NCBI RefSeq assembly: GCF_000152725.1
Contig: NZ_CH724131.1
Span: 2,143,167-2,207,166, forward strand
Length of the DNA stretch: 64,000 nt
Direction of reading: 5' to 3'
Origin: Pseudooceanicola batsensis HTCC2597
GTDB lineage: Bacteria > Pseudomonadota > Alphaproteobacteria > Rhodobacterales > Rhodobacteraceae
The position numbers were made by a program, and so were the translations under genes. Positions within the stretch are counted from its first letter, which is position 1. Each line of letters starts with the position of its first letter. Below the pieces are notes generated by a model, which was not told the origin of the DNA, made no database searches, and was given only the letters and a program-made list of their open reading frames with translations. Shown here piece by piece: positions 37,111-46,418 of the stretch.

Positions 37111-37250
37111 CGCAGACTCCTTTTTGCACTATCGGCAAATTATCTGCCCGGGAGCGAAGTTAACAGGGACGGCACTGTGCGTTTCGGTGCTAGTCTCCTT
37201 GCGCAGGTGCACAGGGCACCGGAAGGGACCAAGCAAGGGACGTCCAGAAC

Positions 37251-37685
37251 ATGCTGAACGAATTCAAGGCATTCATCGCTAAGGGCAATGTCATGGACAT
37301 GGCCGTGGGGATCATCATCGGCGCGGCCTTCACCGCCATCGTCAAATCCATGGTCGACGACCTTCTGAACCCGATCATCGGGCTTTTCACCGGAGGGATC
37401 GACTTTACCAACAACTTCGTCATCCTCTCGGGCGACGGCGATTATGCCAGCCTCGAGGCCGCGCGCGAGGCGGGCGCCGCCGTCTTCGCCTACGGAGCCT
37501 TTCTCATGGCGGTCTTCAACTTTCTCATCATCGCCTTCGTCGTGTTCATGCTGGTGCGCTACGTGAACAGGGTGAAGGACGCGATGGAGCGCAAACCCGA
37601 GGCCCCGGCCGAGGCGCAGCCCGCCGGCCCGACCGAACTGGATGTCCTGCTGGAGATCAGGGATTCGCTGAGAAAGAGCGCTTGA
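37251..37685 (+). CDS. mscL: Large-conductance mechanosensitive channel
   Basis: This 144-residue inner-membrane channel opens under high membrane tension and releases solutes on osmotic downshock. The first helix ([23 protein letters not shown]) and the second ([19 protein letters not shown]) match the family, with a C-terminal helix ending [10 protein letters not shown]. The periplasmic loop is slightly longer than in E. coli ([15 protein letters not shown]). It is monocistronic as far as can be seen. Confidence 0.96.
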   Translation: MLNEFKAFIAKGNVMDMAVGIIIGAAFTAIVKSMVDDLLNPIIGLFTGGIDFTNNFVILSGDGDYASLEAAREAGAAVFAYGAFLMAVFNFLIIAFVVFMLVRYVNRVKDAMERKPEAPAEAQPAGPTELDVLLEIRDSLRKSA

Positions 37686-37758
37686 GGACGGCTTTCTCCG
37701 AATGATCTCTCGCCATTTCCGGCGATGATCGAATATCGTCCGGCCGAACCACGGCCGG

Positions 37759-38226
37759 ATGACACCTATGCAGCTTGACGATATCGACCGCAGGATCCTG
37801 CGGGTGCTTCAGAAACAGGGACGGATTTCTAATGCCGACCTGTCGGAAAAGGTCGGCCTCTCGCCCTCCGCCTGCCACCGCCGGGTGCAGCGGCTGGAGG
37901 CCGGGGGCATCGTCCGGGACTACGTGGCGCTGCTGGACGCGCGGCAGATCGGGCTGCCCACGACCGTCTTCGTCGAGATCAAGTTGCAGGGACAGGCCGA
38001 CGAAATCCTCGACGCGTTCGAGGCCGAGGTGAAGCTCGTGCCGGAGGTGCTGGAGTGCCACCTGATGGCGGGCACGGCGGATTACGTCCTCAAGGTCGTG
38101 GTCGGCAGCACCGAGGATTTCGCCCGCATCCACCGGCAGCACCTGTCGCGCCTGCCCGGCGTGCAGCAGATGCAATCGAGCTTTGCACTCCGCACGGTCT
38201 TCAAGACGACCGCGCTTCCGGTCTAA
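37759..38226 (+). CDS. Lrp/AsnC-family transcriptional regulator
   Basis: This 155-residue regulator has the helix-turn-helix LDDIDRRILRVLQKQGRISN...LSEKVGLSPSACHRRV and a C-terminal RAM/ACT-like domain that binds amino acids (GTADYVLKVVV). A CCGGCCG/CGGCCGG hairpin lies directly before the start, and an alternative start is the ATG three codons later. It precedes the GMC oxidoreductase by 21 bp and may control or be transcribed with it. Confidence 0.88.
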   Translation: MTPMQLDDIDRRILRVLQKQGRISNADLSEKVGLSPSACHRRVQRLEAGGIVRDYVALLDARQIGLPTTVFVEIKLQGQADEILDAFEAEVKLVPEVLECHLMAGTADYVLKVVVGSTEDFARIHRQHLSRLPGVQQMQSSFALRTVFKTTALPV

Positions 38227-38247
38227 GCTGTCCGGGGGAGGATTTTC

Positions 38248-39834
38248 ATGGACTGGGATTTCATCATCGTCGGCGCGGGCAGCGCCGGCTGCGTGCTGGC
38301 CAAGCGGCTGAGCGAAGCCGGCTTTCGCACACTGATCCTGGAGGCAGGGGCGCGCGACTCATATCATTGGGTGCATATCCCGATGGGGTATCTCTACTGC
38401 ATCGGCAATCCCCGCACCGACTGGATGTACAGGACGGCGGAAGAGCCGGGGCTGGGCGGGCGTTCGGTGCTCTACCCGCGGGGCAAGATCCTGGGCGGCT
38501 GTTCCTCGATCAACGGCATGCTCTACCTGCGGGGGCAGGCGGCGGATTACGACGACTGGCGGCAGATGGGCCTGCCGGGCTGGGGCTGGGACGACGTGCT
38601 GCCCTATTTCCGCAAGTCCGAGGATTACGTCGACGGCCCCTCGGAGACGCACGGCGCCGGGGGCGAATGGCGGGTCGAGAACCAGCGCCTGCACTGGGAC
38701 CTTCTGGACGACTGGATCGCCGCCGCCGAAGCCGCGGGCATCCCCCGCACGGACGATTTCAACACCGGCGACAACGAGGGCGTCGGGTATTTCCGCGTCA
38801 ATCAGCGCAACGGCTGGCGCATGAACACCGCCAAGGCCTTTCTGCGCACCGCCTCGGGCCCCGACCTGCGCGTCGAGACCCAAGCCCACACCACCCGGCT
38901 GATCACCCGGGGCCGGCAGGTGACGGGCGTCGAATACCGTCGCAACGGCCAGACCCACATCGCCCACGCCCGGCGCGAGGTCATCCTCTCCGCCGGTGCG
39001 GTGAATTCGCCCCAACTGCTCCAGCTGTCGGGGATCGGTCCGGCCGACCTGCTGCGACGGCACGGGATCGAGGTGATCCACGATCAGCCGGAAATCGGCG
39101 GCAACCTGCAGGATCATTTGCAGCTGCGCTGCTCATGGCGCCTGACCGGAGCGAAGACGCTGAACACCCTGGCCGCATCGCTATGGGGCAAGATGGCGAT
39201 CGGAATGGACTATGCCCTGCGCCGCCGGGGCCCGATGACCATGGCGCCGTCGCAACTCGGGGCCTTTACCCGCTCGCGTCCCGAGGTCGCGACCCCGGAC
39301 CTCGAATACCACGTCCAGCCCCTCTCGCTGGATGCCTTCGGCCAGCCGCTGCACGACTACCCCGCCATCACCGCTTCGGTCTGCCACCTGCGCCCCGAAA
39401 GCCGGGGCCGGGTCGAGATCGTTTCGCCAGACCCCGTGGCGCCGCCCCGCATCGCGCCGAACTACCTGTCGACCGAAGGCGACCGGCGGACGGCCGTGGC
39501 GGCCATCCGCACCACCCGCCGCATCATGCAGCAGCCGGCAATGGCGCATTACGACCCGCAAGAGGTCAAACCCGGGACCGCCTACGATACGGACGAGGAA
39601 CTGGCCGAGGCCGCAGGCGCCATCGGCACCACGATCTTCCACCCGGTCGGAACCGTGCGCATGGGCAGCGACGATGCCGCGCCCCTGGACCACCGCCTCA
39701 GGATGCGCGGCTTGGAGGGGCTGCGCGTCGTCGATGCCTCGGTCATGCCCCGCATCACCAGCGGGAACACCAACGCCCCCACGATCATGATCGCCGAAAA
39801 GGCCGCCGACATGATCCTGGGGGACCATCGCTAG
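38248..39834 (+). CDS. GMC-family oxidoreductase
   Basis: This 528-residue FAD enzyme has the N-terminal dinucleotide motif VGAGSAGCVLAKRLSE, the GMC signature GRSVLYPRGKILGGCSSING (residues about 75-95), and the C-terminal FHPVGTVRMG and NTNAPTIMIAEKAAD with the catalytic histidine. Choline and alcohol dehydrogenases share this set. The substrate is not determined; the adjacent Lrp gene hints at control by an amino acid or related compound. Confidence 0.9.
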   Translation: MDWDFIIVGAGSAGCVLAKRLSEAGFRTLILEAGARDSYHWVHIPMGYLYCIGNPRTDWMYRTAEEPGLGGRSVLYPRGKILGGCSSINGMLYLRGQAADYDDWRQMGLPGWGWDDVLPYFRKSEDYVDGPSETHGAGGEWRVENQRLHWDLLDDWIAAAEAAGIPRTDDFNTGDNEGVGYFRVNQRNGWRMNTAKAFLRTASGPDLRVETQAHTTRLITRGRQVTGVEYRRNGQTHIAHARREVILSAGAVNSPQLLQLSGIGPADLLRRHGIEVIHDQPEIGGNLQDHLQLRCSWRLTGAKTLNTLAASLWGKMAIGMDYALRRRGPMTMAPSQLGAFTRSRPEVATPDLEYHVQPLSLDAFGQPLHDYPAITASVCHLRPESRGRVEIVSPDPVAPPRIAPNYLSTEGDRRTAVAAIRTTRRIMQQPAMAHYDPQEVKPGTAYDTDEELAEAAGAIGTTIFHPVGTVRMGSDDAAPLDHRLRMRGLEGLRVVDASVMPRITSGNTNAPTIMIAEKAADMILGDHR

Positions 39835-39846
39835 CCCCCCCATCGT

Positions 39847-40446
39847 TCACCGCGCGCCTCGGCGCACCCGGGTTGAGAAGCCCGCCAGGACGCCGCTGAG
39901 CAGCAACAGCCCCGATGGCGCGGCCGGCACCGCCGGCACCGCCTTGAAATCGGGGTCGGTGAAGGTCCGGAAGGCGAAGTCATAGGACGGGAAGCGCTGG
40001 AACCCCGCGTTGGAAAACAGGTGGCCGCCCGCATAGACGTTCGAAGGGCTGCCAGCGATATCGCCCGATGCGTCTCCGGTCATGAGGATGACGAAGGTTC
40101 CGCCGATCTCGGTCACCACCGGTGCCCAGAACACGTCGAGCCAGTCTCGGGCGCCGCCCCGACCCTGGCCCTCCGCCAGTTTTTGCCCCCCCGCCCCGGG
40201 CAGGCCGGACCAGAGCGAAAGGGTGGCCGTCACCTCGGCCGAGCCCGCACCGAGACGGATCCCCGCGCCGACGGAATTGCCGGATACCGCCGTATAGCTC
40301 TGGGCGATATCCGTCTGGTCGAAGCCGGTCATGTTCTCGGAACCGGCCACGGCCTGGTGGATGTCGTTGACCGTGGCCGCCAGCGCCCCACCCCCAGGAA
40401 CACCAAGAACAGTCAAGATTAGTGCCGATAGTCTGATTGCCCGCAC
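39847..40446 (-). CDS. Secreted protein with a PEP-CTERM-like sorting signal
   Basis: This 199-residue protein has a signal peptide (LSALILTVLGVPGGGALA) and ends in VPAAPSGLLLLSGVLAGF followed by the basic STRVRR, which resembles the VPxxP-helix-RR pattern of VPLPA-CTERM proteins common in Roseobacters. Between them is a beta-rich region with AVSGNSVGAGIRLG. It starts with GTG behind a perfect AGGAGG. No exosortase gene is in the window. The function is unknown. Confidence 0.8.
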   Translation of the reverse strand: MRAIRLSALILTVLGVPGGGALAATVNDIHQAVAGSENMTGFDQTDIAQSYTAVSGNSVGAGIRLGAGSAEVTATLSLWSGLPGAGGQKLAEGQGRGGARDWLDVFWAPVVTEIGGTFVILMTGDASGDIAGSPSNVYAGGHLFSNAGFQRFPSYDFAFRTFTDPDFKAVPAVPAAPSGLLLLSGVLAGFSTRVRRGAR

Positions 40447-40674
40447 GGGGACCTCCTAGCCTCAAAAGCGCGTTAACCTTGCGCGTCGAGAACTCGCCAA
40501 AAACCCCTAGTTTTAGCCGGTTTTTACTCAAATTCGTCAAGAACTGGCGGAGCAAATGGTTAATGCGCAGGGGCCGTCAAAGGCGCCGGCGGTTTCTGGC
40601 AACATCCGTCCCCGCCCGCATTGTCGCGACTCGGGAAACTATCCTTGCCGAGAGGAGGGAACTGTTGCGGTCCG

Positions 40675-40710
40675 AAAAAACAAACCCCCGGGCCAGGGCC
40701 ACGGGGGTCG
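40675..40710 (-). terminator. Terminator of rpsU
   Basis: On the minus strand CCCCCGTGGCC and GGCCCGGGGG pair (with one bulge or mismatch) and are followed by TTTGTTTTTT. It lies about 30 bp after the rpsU stop. Confidence 0.8.
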
Positions 40711-40736
40711 CTTGAACACGAGTTCGGTCAAAGTCC

Positions 40737-40943
40737 TCAGAGAAGACCTTCGCGTTGCGCTTTCTTGCGTGCCAGCTTGCGGGCACGGCGGATCGCTTCG
40801 GCTTTCTCGCGCGCTTTCTTGACGGACGGTTTCTCGAAATGCTGCTTGAGCTTCATCTCGCGGAAAACGCCTTCGCGCTGGAGCTTTTTCTTCAGGGCGC
40901 GGAGCGCCTGATCGACATTGTTGTCGCGAACACTAACCTGCAT
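40737..40943 (-). CDS. rpsU: 30S ribosomal protein S21
   Basis: This 68-residue protein starts [20 protein letters not shown] and is strongly basic at the end, as S21 is. It joins the 30S platform and helps initiation. It is divergent from the COQ9 gene, as in other Rhodobacterales, and has its own terminator. Confidence 0.96.
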   Translation of the reverse strand: MQVSVRDNNVDQALRALKKKLQREGVFREMKLKQHFEKPSVKKAREKAEAIRRARKLARKKAQREGLL

Positions 40944-41048
40944 GTGGTTGTCACCACCTTCCTAGTTTGAGTTGCGTAAGTTGCAGGAGGTGGCCGTATA
41001 CGCGCATTTGCCCTATTTGTCCAGCATCGGAACCAAGCGGAGGCCGGA

Positions 41049-41714
41049 ATGACCGAAACCGAGGACAAGCTGATCGACGCCATGCTGACCCACGTCCCCT
41101 TCGACGGCTGGTCGGACACCGCCTTTCGCGCCGCGATCCGCGACACCGACGTCAATCCGACCGTCGCCCGTGGCCTCTTTCCCCGGGGCGCCCGCGATGT
41201 CGCCCGCGCCTGGCACGACCGCGGCGACGCGAAGATGACCGGGGCGATGGCACAGGCCGACCTGTCGCACCTGCGTTACAGCGAAAAGGTGGCCCATGCG
41301 GTCCGGCTGCGCATCGAGGCGATCGAGGACAAGGAGGCGCTGCGCCGCGCGATGGTCCAGAACGTCCTGCCCCTCAACGCCCCCGATGGCGCGCGGATGC
41401 TCTGGCAGACCGCCGACCATGTCTGGCGCGCGCTCGGCGACACCTCCGAGGATTACAACTGGTACACCAAGCGGATGACCCTCTCCGGCGTGATCGGCTC
41501 GACCCTGCTCTTCTGGCTCGGTGACGAATCGTACGGGAACCAGGCCACCTGGGATTTCCTCGACCGGCGCATCGGCGACGTCATGCAGTTCGAGAAGGCG
41601 AAGGCGCGGGTCACCTCCGGCCCGCTCGGCCGCGCCCTGACGGCGCCCGGCTCGCTCCTCGGCATGATCCGTGCCCCGCGCCGCCGTGACGACCTGCCCG
41701 GCGCCCGCCGCTAG
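41049..41714 (+). CDS. COQ9-family protein (ubiquinone biosynthesis)
   Basis: This 221-residue protein has an N-terminal TetR-like helical part (DKLIDAMLTHVPFDGWSD) and the COQ9 domain (WQTADHVWRALGDTSEDYNWYTKR, with lipid-binding helices near the end). COQ9 presents quinone intermediates to the hydroxylase COQ7 in mitochondria; alphaproteobacteria have the same family. The start at MTETEDKL has a GGAGG site. Proximity to rpsU is conserved in the group. Confidence 0.92.
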   Translation: MTETEDKLIDAMLTHVPFDGWSDTAFRAAIRDTDVNPTVARGLFPRGARDVARAWHDRGDAKMTGAMAQADLSHLRYSEKVAHAVRLRIEAIEDKEALRRAMVQNVLPLNAPDGARMLWQTADHVWRALGDTSEDYNWYTKRMTLSGVIGSTLLFWLGDESYGNQATWDFLDRRIGDVMQFEKAKARVTSGPLGRALTAPGSLLGMIRAPRRRDDLPGARR

Positions 41715-41783
41715 GCTTCGCCCGCGGATGGACATTGCGACCCGCCGCAGGGATAGTCCCCCGGCAACAGCGGAGAGGACCCC

Positions 41784-42764
41784 ATGACCGACATGCGCGC
41801 CATCGAGATCTCGGAACCCGGCGGACCGGAGGTTCTGAAACCCGTCCGCCGCCCGCGCCCCGAACCGCAGGCAGGCCAGGTCGTCATCAGGGTGGCCTAC
41901 GCGGGGGTGAACCGCCCCGACGCCCTGCAGCGGGCCGGCAACTACGCCCCGCCCCCCGACGCCTCGGACCTGCCCGGCCTCGAAGCCTCGGGCGAGGTGG
42001 TCGCCATCGGCGCGGGCGTCAGCTGGCCGGCCGTCGGCGACGAGGTCTGCGCCCTCCTGCCCGGCGGCGGCTATGCGGAATATGTCGCCACCCCGGCCGC
42101 TCACTGCCTGCCCGTCCCGCAGGGAATGACCCTGAAAGAGGCCGCCTGCCTGCCCGAAACCTGCTACACCGTCTGGACCAACGTCTTCATGCGCGGCGGT
42201 CTGAAGGCGGGCGAGAAGTTTCTCGTGCACGGCGGCTCCTCCGGCATCGGCACCACCGCCATCCAGCTGGCGAAACACTTCGGCGCCCGCGTCTTCGCCA
42301 CCGCCGGCTCGCCCGGGAAATGCGCCAGATGCGAAGAACTCGGCGCCGAACGCGCCATCAACTACCGCGAAGAGGATTTCACCAAGGTCCTCAAGGCCGA
42401 GGGCGGCGCCGACCTGATCCTCGACATGGTGGGCGGCGACTACATTCCCCGCAACGTGTCCAGCCTCGCCACCGAAGGCCGCCTGGTCTTCATCGCCTTC
42501 CTCGGCGGTCCCAAGGCGGAACTGAACTTCGCCCAGGTCATGGCCCGGCGCCTGACGCTTACCGGCTCGACCCTCCGCCCGCAATCCGACGCCGCCAAGG
42601 CCGAGATCGCCGAGGGCCTGCGGCAGAACGTCTGGCCCCTGCTGGAGGCCGGCAGCGTCGCCCCCGTGATGGACAGCGAATTCGCGCTCGAGGATGCCGC
42701 CAAGGCCCATGCCCGCATGGAGTCCTCCGAACACATCGGCAAGATCGTCCTCAAGGTCTCCTGA
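41784..42764 (+). CDS. NAD(P)H-quinone oxidoreductase (zinc-free MDR family)
   Basis: This 326-residue protein has the medium-chain reductase layout: a GroES-like N-terminal half (GVNRPDALQRAGNY) and a Rossmann domain with VHGGSSGIGTTAIQLAK. It lacks the zinc-binding cysteines of alcohol dehydrogenases, as in the quinone oxidoreductase/PIG3 group. Electron acceptor in vivo is unknown. It follows the COQ9 gene in the same direction after 69 bp. Confidence 0.9.
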   Translation: MTDMRAIEISEPGGPEVLKPVRRPRPEPQAGQVVIRVAYAGVNRPDALQRAGNYAPPPDASDLPGLEASGEVVAIGAGVSWPAVGDEVCALLPGGGYAEYVATPAAHCLPVPQGMTLKEAACLPETCYTVWTNVFMRGGLKAGEKFLVHGGSSGIGTTAIQLAKHFGARVFATAGSPGKCARCEELGAERAINYREEDFTKVLKAEGGADLILDMVGGDYIPRNVSSLATEGRLVFIAFLGGPKAELNFAQVMARRLTLTGSTLRPQSDAAKAEIAEGLRQNVWPLLEAGSVAPVMDSEFALEDAAKAHARMESSEHIGKIVLKVS

Positions 42765-42806
42765 GGCGGGGCACGGCCAGAGGCGACCCGCGCGCCCGCC
42801 CCCTTT

Positions 42807-42900
42807 CTTCTTGCCCGGAAATATCCCGGGAGGTCCGGAGGGCGGCGCCCTCCGGGGCCCTTGCGGCCCGAGCAAGACTCATCGAACGCGCCGCAGGCGC
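42807..42900 (-). repeat. Dispersed intergenic repeat, copy F (complete)
   Basis: This copy has all three modules: the core CTTCTTGCCCGGAAATATCC ending in CGGGAGG, a perfect hairpin CCGGAGGGC-GGC-GCCCTCCGG at 42835-42855, and CGCGCCGCAGGCGC at 42887-42900. It ends 7 bp from the RNase T2 stop codon, so a minus-strand transcript would run through it right after the gene. Confidence 0.8.
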
Positions 42901-42907
42901 ACCTGTG

Positions 42908-43549
42908 TCACCGAACGCTCTCCAGCAGCGCGTCGGTCATCCGGCAATCCCGGATCACGTCACCGCCGCAGCGCCGCGGGTTCAGCTCGAGGTCCAGGCA
43001 GATGCGCGCCTCGCGAATGCGCTCCGCGCGGCAGGTGATCGTGATCTGATCCGCCGCCAGCCCCGGATTGGCCTCTAGGAACGCCGCCTCCACGACCGCG
43101 GCCGGCAGCCGCACATTGCGGCGCAGGTCCCGCAGCACCTGCGGGCGCTCGATCCGGCCGTAGGCCCGGCGCATCAGATCGAAATACGCGTCCGCCTCGA
43201 CCCCGGCACAGGTCCCGTGCTTCTTCCACTGGTGCCAGGCCGCGCCGGGCGCTCCCATGATGTCCGCCATTCCCGCCGTCATCTTCCGAGATGGCGGACG
43301 CTCGGCGCTCGCGCAATACGAGGGATAGCCCGCCTCGTTCTGCGGCCAGAGACCGTGCAGGACCCAACCGAAGCCCGTGCCGTCCGCACATTGCGGCGAC
43401 CGGCGCGCATCCCCCTCCAGCGCGCACCACGTCGGCGACCAGCTCAGCGACAGCAGGTAATAGTCGAACTCCCCCGGCCGCTCGCCTTCCGCCCTGAGGG
43501 GCAGCGAAGACAGGATCGCAAGGAGGACCGCCGCAAGACACCGCATCAT
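42908..43549 (-). CDS. Ribonuclease T2-family protein
   Basis: This 213-residue exported RNase has a signal peptide (RCLAAVLLAILSSLPLRA), active-site block I as LHGLWPQ and block II as QWKKHGTC, each with its histidine, and several cysteines for disulfides. T2 enzymes cut RNA through 2',3'-cyclic phosphates without base preference and act outside the cytoplasm. It is divergent from trcR; copy F of the dispersed repeat lies behind it. Start is the first of two adjacent ATG codons. Confidence 0.9.
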   Translation of the reverse strand: MMRCLAAVLLAILSSLPLRAEGERPGEFDYYLLSLSWSPTWCALEGDARRSPQCADGTGFGWVLHGLWPQNEAGYPSYCASAERPPSRKMTAGMADIMGAPGAAWHQWKKHGTCAGVEADAYFDLMRRAYGRIERPQVLRDLRRNVRLPAAVVEAAFLEANPGLAADQITITCRAERIREARICLDLELNPRRCGGDVIRDCRMTDALLESVR

Positions 43550-43693
43550 TCTCTCTTTCAATATCCGACCGCCGCGACTATATAGCCCGCAAGTTCCCCG
43601 ACAACGGAAACCCGCACCGCGAGGTGCCGCCTGTCCCGGCAGGCGACGGAGTTCCTGTATTCGGGGCCAACGGATTCGCAAGGAGTGACCGAC

Positions 43694-44449
43694 ATGGGCA
43701 AACCGATCATGGCCAAGGCCACCGCCGTCTGGCTGGTGGACAACACGACCATCACCTTCAAGCAGATCGCCGATTTCACCGGCATGCACGAACTCGAGGT
43801 CCAGGGCATCGCCGACGGCGACGTCGCCGCGGGTGTCAAGGGGTTCGACCCGATCGCCAACAACCAGCTGACCCAAGACGAGATCGACAAGGCCGAGGCC
43901 GACCCGCTCTACAGGCTCAAGCTCAAGTTCAATCCCGCCGCCGTCGGCGAGGAAAAGCGCCGCGGCCCACGCTACACCCCTCTGTCCAAGCGCCAGGACC
44001 GACCGAACTCGATCCTCTGGCTGGTCAAGTTCCACCCCGAACTGACCGACGGCCAGATCTCCAAGCTCGTGGGCACCACCAAGCCGACGATCCAGTCGAT
44101 CCGCGAACGCACCCACTGGAACATCTCGAACATGCAGCCGATCGACCCGGTCGCGCTCGGCCTCTGCAAGCAGTCCGAACTCGACGCCGCGGTCCAGAAG
44201 GCCGCCGCCAAGAAGGCCGCCGAGGGCGAGGCGCTGTCGGACGACGAACGCCGCAAGCTGCTCTCGACCGAACAGTCGCTGGACATGGAAGCCGAGCCGC
44301 GCATTCCGACCGCCATCGAGGGGCTCGAGACCTTCTCGCTCTCCGACGATGACGACGGCGACGACGACAAGTCCGACAACCTCGTGGACGCCGACAGCTT
44401 CTTCAACCTGCCCGACAAGGGCGACGACGACGAGGATGAGCAGCCCTGA
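43694..44449 (+). CDS. trcR: Cell cycle transcriptional regulator TrcR (DUF1013)
   Basis: This 251-residue protein belongs to the alphaproteobacterium-specific DUF1013 family, annotated as TrcR, an RNA polymerase-associated regulator. The N-terminal part has HTH-like segments (TFKQIADFTGMHELEVQGIADG and later LTDGQISKLVGTTKPTIQSI) and LSKRQDRPNSILWLVKFHPE; the C terminus is very acidic (SDDDDGDDDKSD). ATG 43694 has GGAG eight bases before it; the GTG three codons earlier is less likely. Confidence 0.9.
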   Translation: MGKPIMAKATAVWLVDNTTITFKQIADFTGMHELEVQGIADGDVAAGVKGFDPIANNQLTQDEIDKAEADPLYRLKLKFNPAAVGEEKRRGPRYTPLSKRQDRPNSILWLVKFHPELTDGQISKLVGTTKPTIQSIRERTHWNISNMQPIDPVALGLCKQSELDAAVQKAAAKKAAEGEALSDDERRKLLSTEQSLDMEAEPRIPTAIEGLETFSLSDDDDGDDDKSDNLVDADSFFNLPDKGDDDEDEQP

Positions 44450-44593
44450 TCCGGGCCGTCCGCGGACGGGCACCCGAGACGCGGCGCACAGGCGCGTCCC
44501 GGGCTGCACCGTCCCGCCGTTCCGCACCCCATTGGCCTTTCCGCGCCTCTGCGGCAGAATGATCCCGACACGCCTCCGTCCCGGGATCACAGC

Positions 44594-45721
44594 ATGAAAC
44601 TCGCCGTCATCGGCGCCGGCCTGATCGGCTCCGCCGCCGCCCGTCACCTCGCCCGCCAGGGCCGCGACGTCACGCTGATCGGCCCGGGCGAGCCGGCCGA
44701 CAAGACGGCCCATGACGGCGTGTTCGCCTCGCATTACGACGAGGGCCGGATCACCCGGGGCCTCGACCCGATGCCCTTCTGGTCCCGCGCCTCCCGCGCC
44801 GCCATCGCCCGCTATGCCGAGATCGAAGAGGCGTCGGGCATCCGGTTCTACAGCGAGGTCGGCTGCCTGATGGCCGGGCCCGAAGGGTCACCGCAGGTCG
44901 AGAACATGCGCGCCGTGGCCGCACGCGACGCCATCCCCTGCGAGGAACACGACGACGCCTCCCTCTCCGGCCGCTTCCCCTGTTTCGCCTTCCCGCCCGA
45001 CACCGCCGCCCTGTTCGAGGCCAAAGACGCCGGCCACATCTCGCCCCGTGCCCTGACGCGGGCGCAGATCGTCGCCGCCACCCGCGCCGGCGCCCGCCAC
45101 ATCGCGGCGGAAGTCACCGGCTTCGACGAAACCGCCGGAGGCGTCAGGGTGACGACCGCCGCAGAGACCCTGACCTTCGACCGCATCCTCCTCGCCACCG
45201 GCGGCTTCTCCCGCCTCCTGCTGCAGGACCGTCTCCCGATCGAGGTCTACGCCCGCACCGTGGCCCTCTTCGAGATCGACGCCGTCGAGACCCGGCGCCT
45301 GGCCGGAATGCCATCGCTCATCTATCTGGACCCGGAGGGCGAGAACCCCTATCTCCTGCCGCCGATCCGCTATCCGGACGGGCGCACATACCTGAAGATG
45401 GGCGGCGACCCCGAGGACGTGGTCCTCACGACCCGCCAGGAACTCGCCGACTGGTTCCGCTCGCCCGGCACGCCCGGGGTCGGCGCGGCGATCGAGGCGA
45501 TGATCCGCGACCGCATGCCCGGCCTGCGGATCGAACGCAGCGCGACCATGTCCTGCGTCACCACCTACACGCCGGACGAGCATCCCCACATCACGGCCCT
45601 GTCGGATCGCGTCTTCACGGCCATCGGCGGCTGCGGCCGCGCCGCCAAGAACTCCGACGAACTCGGTCGCCTCGGCGCGTTGCGCCTGACGGATCAGCCG
45701 CTTCCCGACTGGGCCCGATAG
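44594..45721 (+). CDS. FAD-dependent oxidoreductase (DAO / sarcosine oxidase-like)
   Basis: This 375-residue protein starts with the dinucleotide motif AVIGAGLIGSAAARHLARQG and has the covalent-FAD-family blocks HYDEGRITRG near residues 45-55, and CVTTYTPDEHPHI and IGGCGRAAKNSDE near the C terminus. Its relatives oxidise N-methyl amino acids. The active-site cysteine position of sarcosine oxidase cannot be judged with certainty. The start has no strong ribosome binding site but fits the family. Confidence 0.85.
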   Translation: MKLAVIGAGLIGSAAARHLARQGRDVTLIGPGEPADKTAHDGVFASHYDEGRITRGLDPMPFWSRASRAAIARYAEIEEASGIRFYSEVGCLMAGPEGSPQVENMRAVAARDAIPCEEHDDASLSGRFPCFAFPPDTAALFEAKDAGHISPRALTRAQIVAATRAGARHIAAEVTGFDETAGGVRVTTAAETLTFDRILLATGGFSRLLLQDRLPIEVYARTVALFEIDAVETRRLAGMPSLIYLDPEGENPYLLPPIRYPDGRTYLKMGGDPEDVVLTTRQELADWFRSPGTPGVGAAIEAMIRDRMPGLRIERSATMSCVTTYTPDEHPHITALSDRVFTAIGGCGRAAKNSDELGRLGALRLTDQPLPDWAR

Positions 45722-45728
45722 CCCCCTG

Positions 45729-45814
45729 CTTCTTTGGTCCGGAAAATATCCCCGCCGGAGGCCCGCTTTCATCCCCCGGATGAAAGCCTGGAATCGCGTG
45801 CGCCGCAGGCGCGC
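45729..45814 (-). repeat. Dispersed intergenic repeat, copy G (complete)
   Basis: The core (CTTCTTTGGTCCGGAAAATA then TCCCCGCCGGAGG) is followed by the perfect hairpin GCTTTCATCC-CCC-GGATGAAAGC (45765-45787) and by CGCGTGCGCCGCAGGCGCGC at 45795-45814, a 20-bp block identical to copy H. It ends 7 bp from the recR stop. Confidence 0.85.
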
Positions 45815-45821
45815 ATTCGGA

Positions 45822-46415
45822 TCAGAACGCCTTGCGCGCGCGCAAGGCCGCGGTGATCGTGCCGTCGTCGAGATAGTCCAGCTCTCCGCCGATCGGCACC
45901 CCCTGGGCGAGCGAGGTCAGCCGCACCCGCCCCTCGAGCTGATCGGCGATGTAATGCGCGGTCGTCTGCCCGTCCACCGTGGCGTTCAGCGCCAGGATGA
46001 CCTCTGTCACCCGCTCGTCCGTCACGCGCTGCACCAGTTTCGGGATCCGCAGCTCCTCCGGACCGACCGCGTCCAGCGCCGAGAGCGTTCCGCCCAGCAC
46101 ATGATACCGCCCTCCGAAGACCGCGGACCGCTCCATCGCCCAGAGATCGGCCACATCCTCGACCACGCAGATCTCGCCGGTCGCCCGCTTCTCGCTGGCG
46201 CAGATGTCGCAGATCTGCCCGGCCCCGATATTGCCGCAGGTCGCGCATTCCCGCACCGTCGCGGCCACATGATGCATCAGATCCGCCAGCGGCGTCAGCA
46301 GCAGTTCCTTCTTGCGGATCATCTGCAGCACCGCGCGCCGCGCCGACCGCGGCCCCAGCCCCGGCAGCCGCGCCATCATGTCGATCAGCGCCTCGATGTC
46401 GCCGCCGGCGCTCAT
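45822..46415 (-). CDS. recR: Recombination protein RecR
   Basis: This 197-residue protein loads RecA in the RecFOR gap repair pathway. It has the HhH start [14 protein letters not shown], a C4 zinc finger ([16 protein letters not shown]) and a Toprim domain ([16 protein letters not shown]) with [15 protein letters not shown]. It follows ybaB by 3 bp in the dnaX-ybaB-recR operon. Confidence 0.96.
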   Translation of the reverse strand: MSAGGDIEALIDMMARLPGLGPRSARRAVLQMIRKKELLLTPLADLMHHVAATVRECATCGNIGAGQICDICASEKRATGEICVVEDVADLWAMERSAVFGGRYHVLGGTLSALDAVGPEELRIPKLVQRVTDERVTEVILALNATVDGQTTAHYIADQLEGRVRLTSLAQGVPIGGELDYLDDGTITAALRARKAF

Positions 46416-46418
46416 GCC

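Noticed and set aside
40330-40365. An EcfG-like GGAAC...CGTT pair
   Set aside because: The spacing is about 21 bp and it lies inside a coding sequence.
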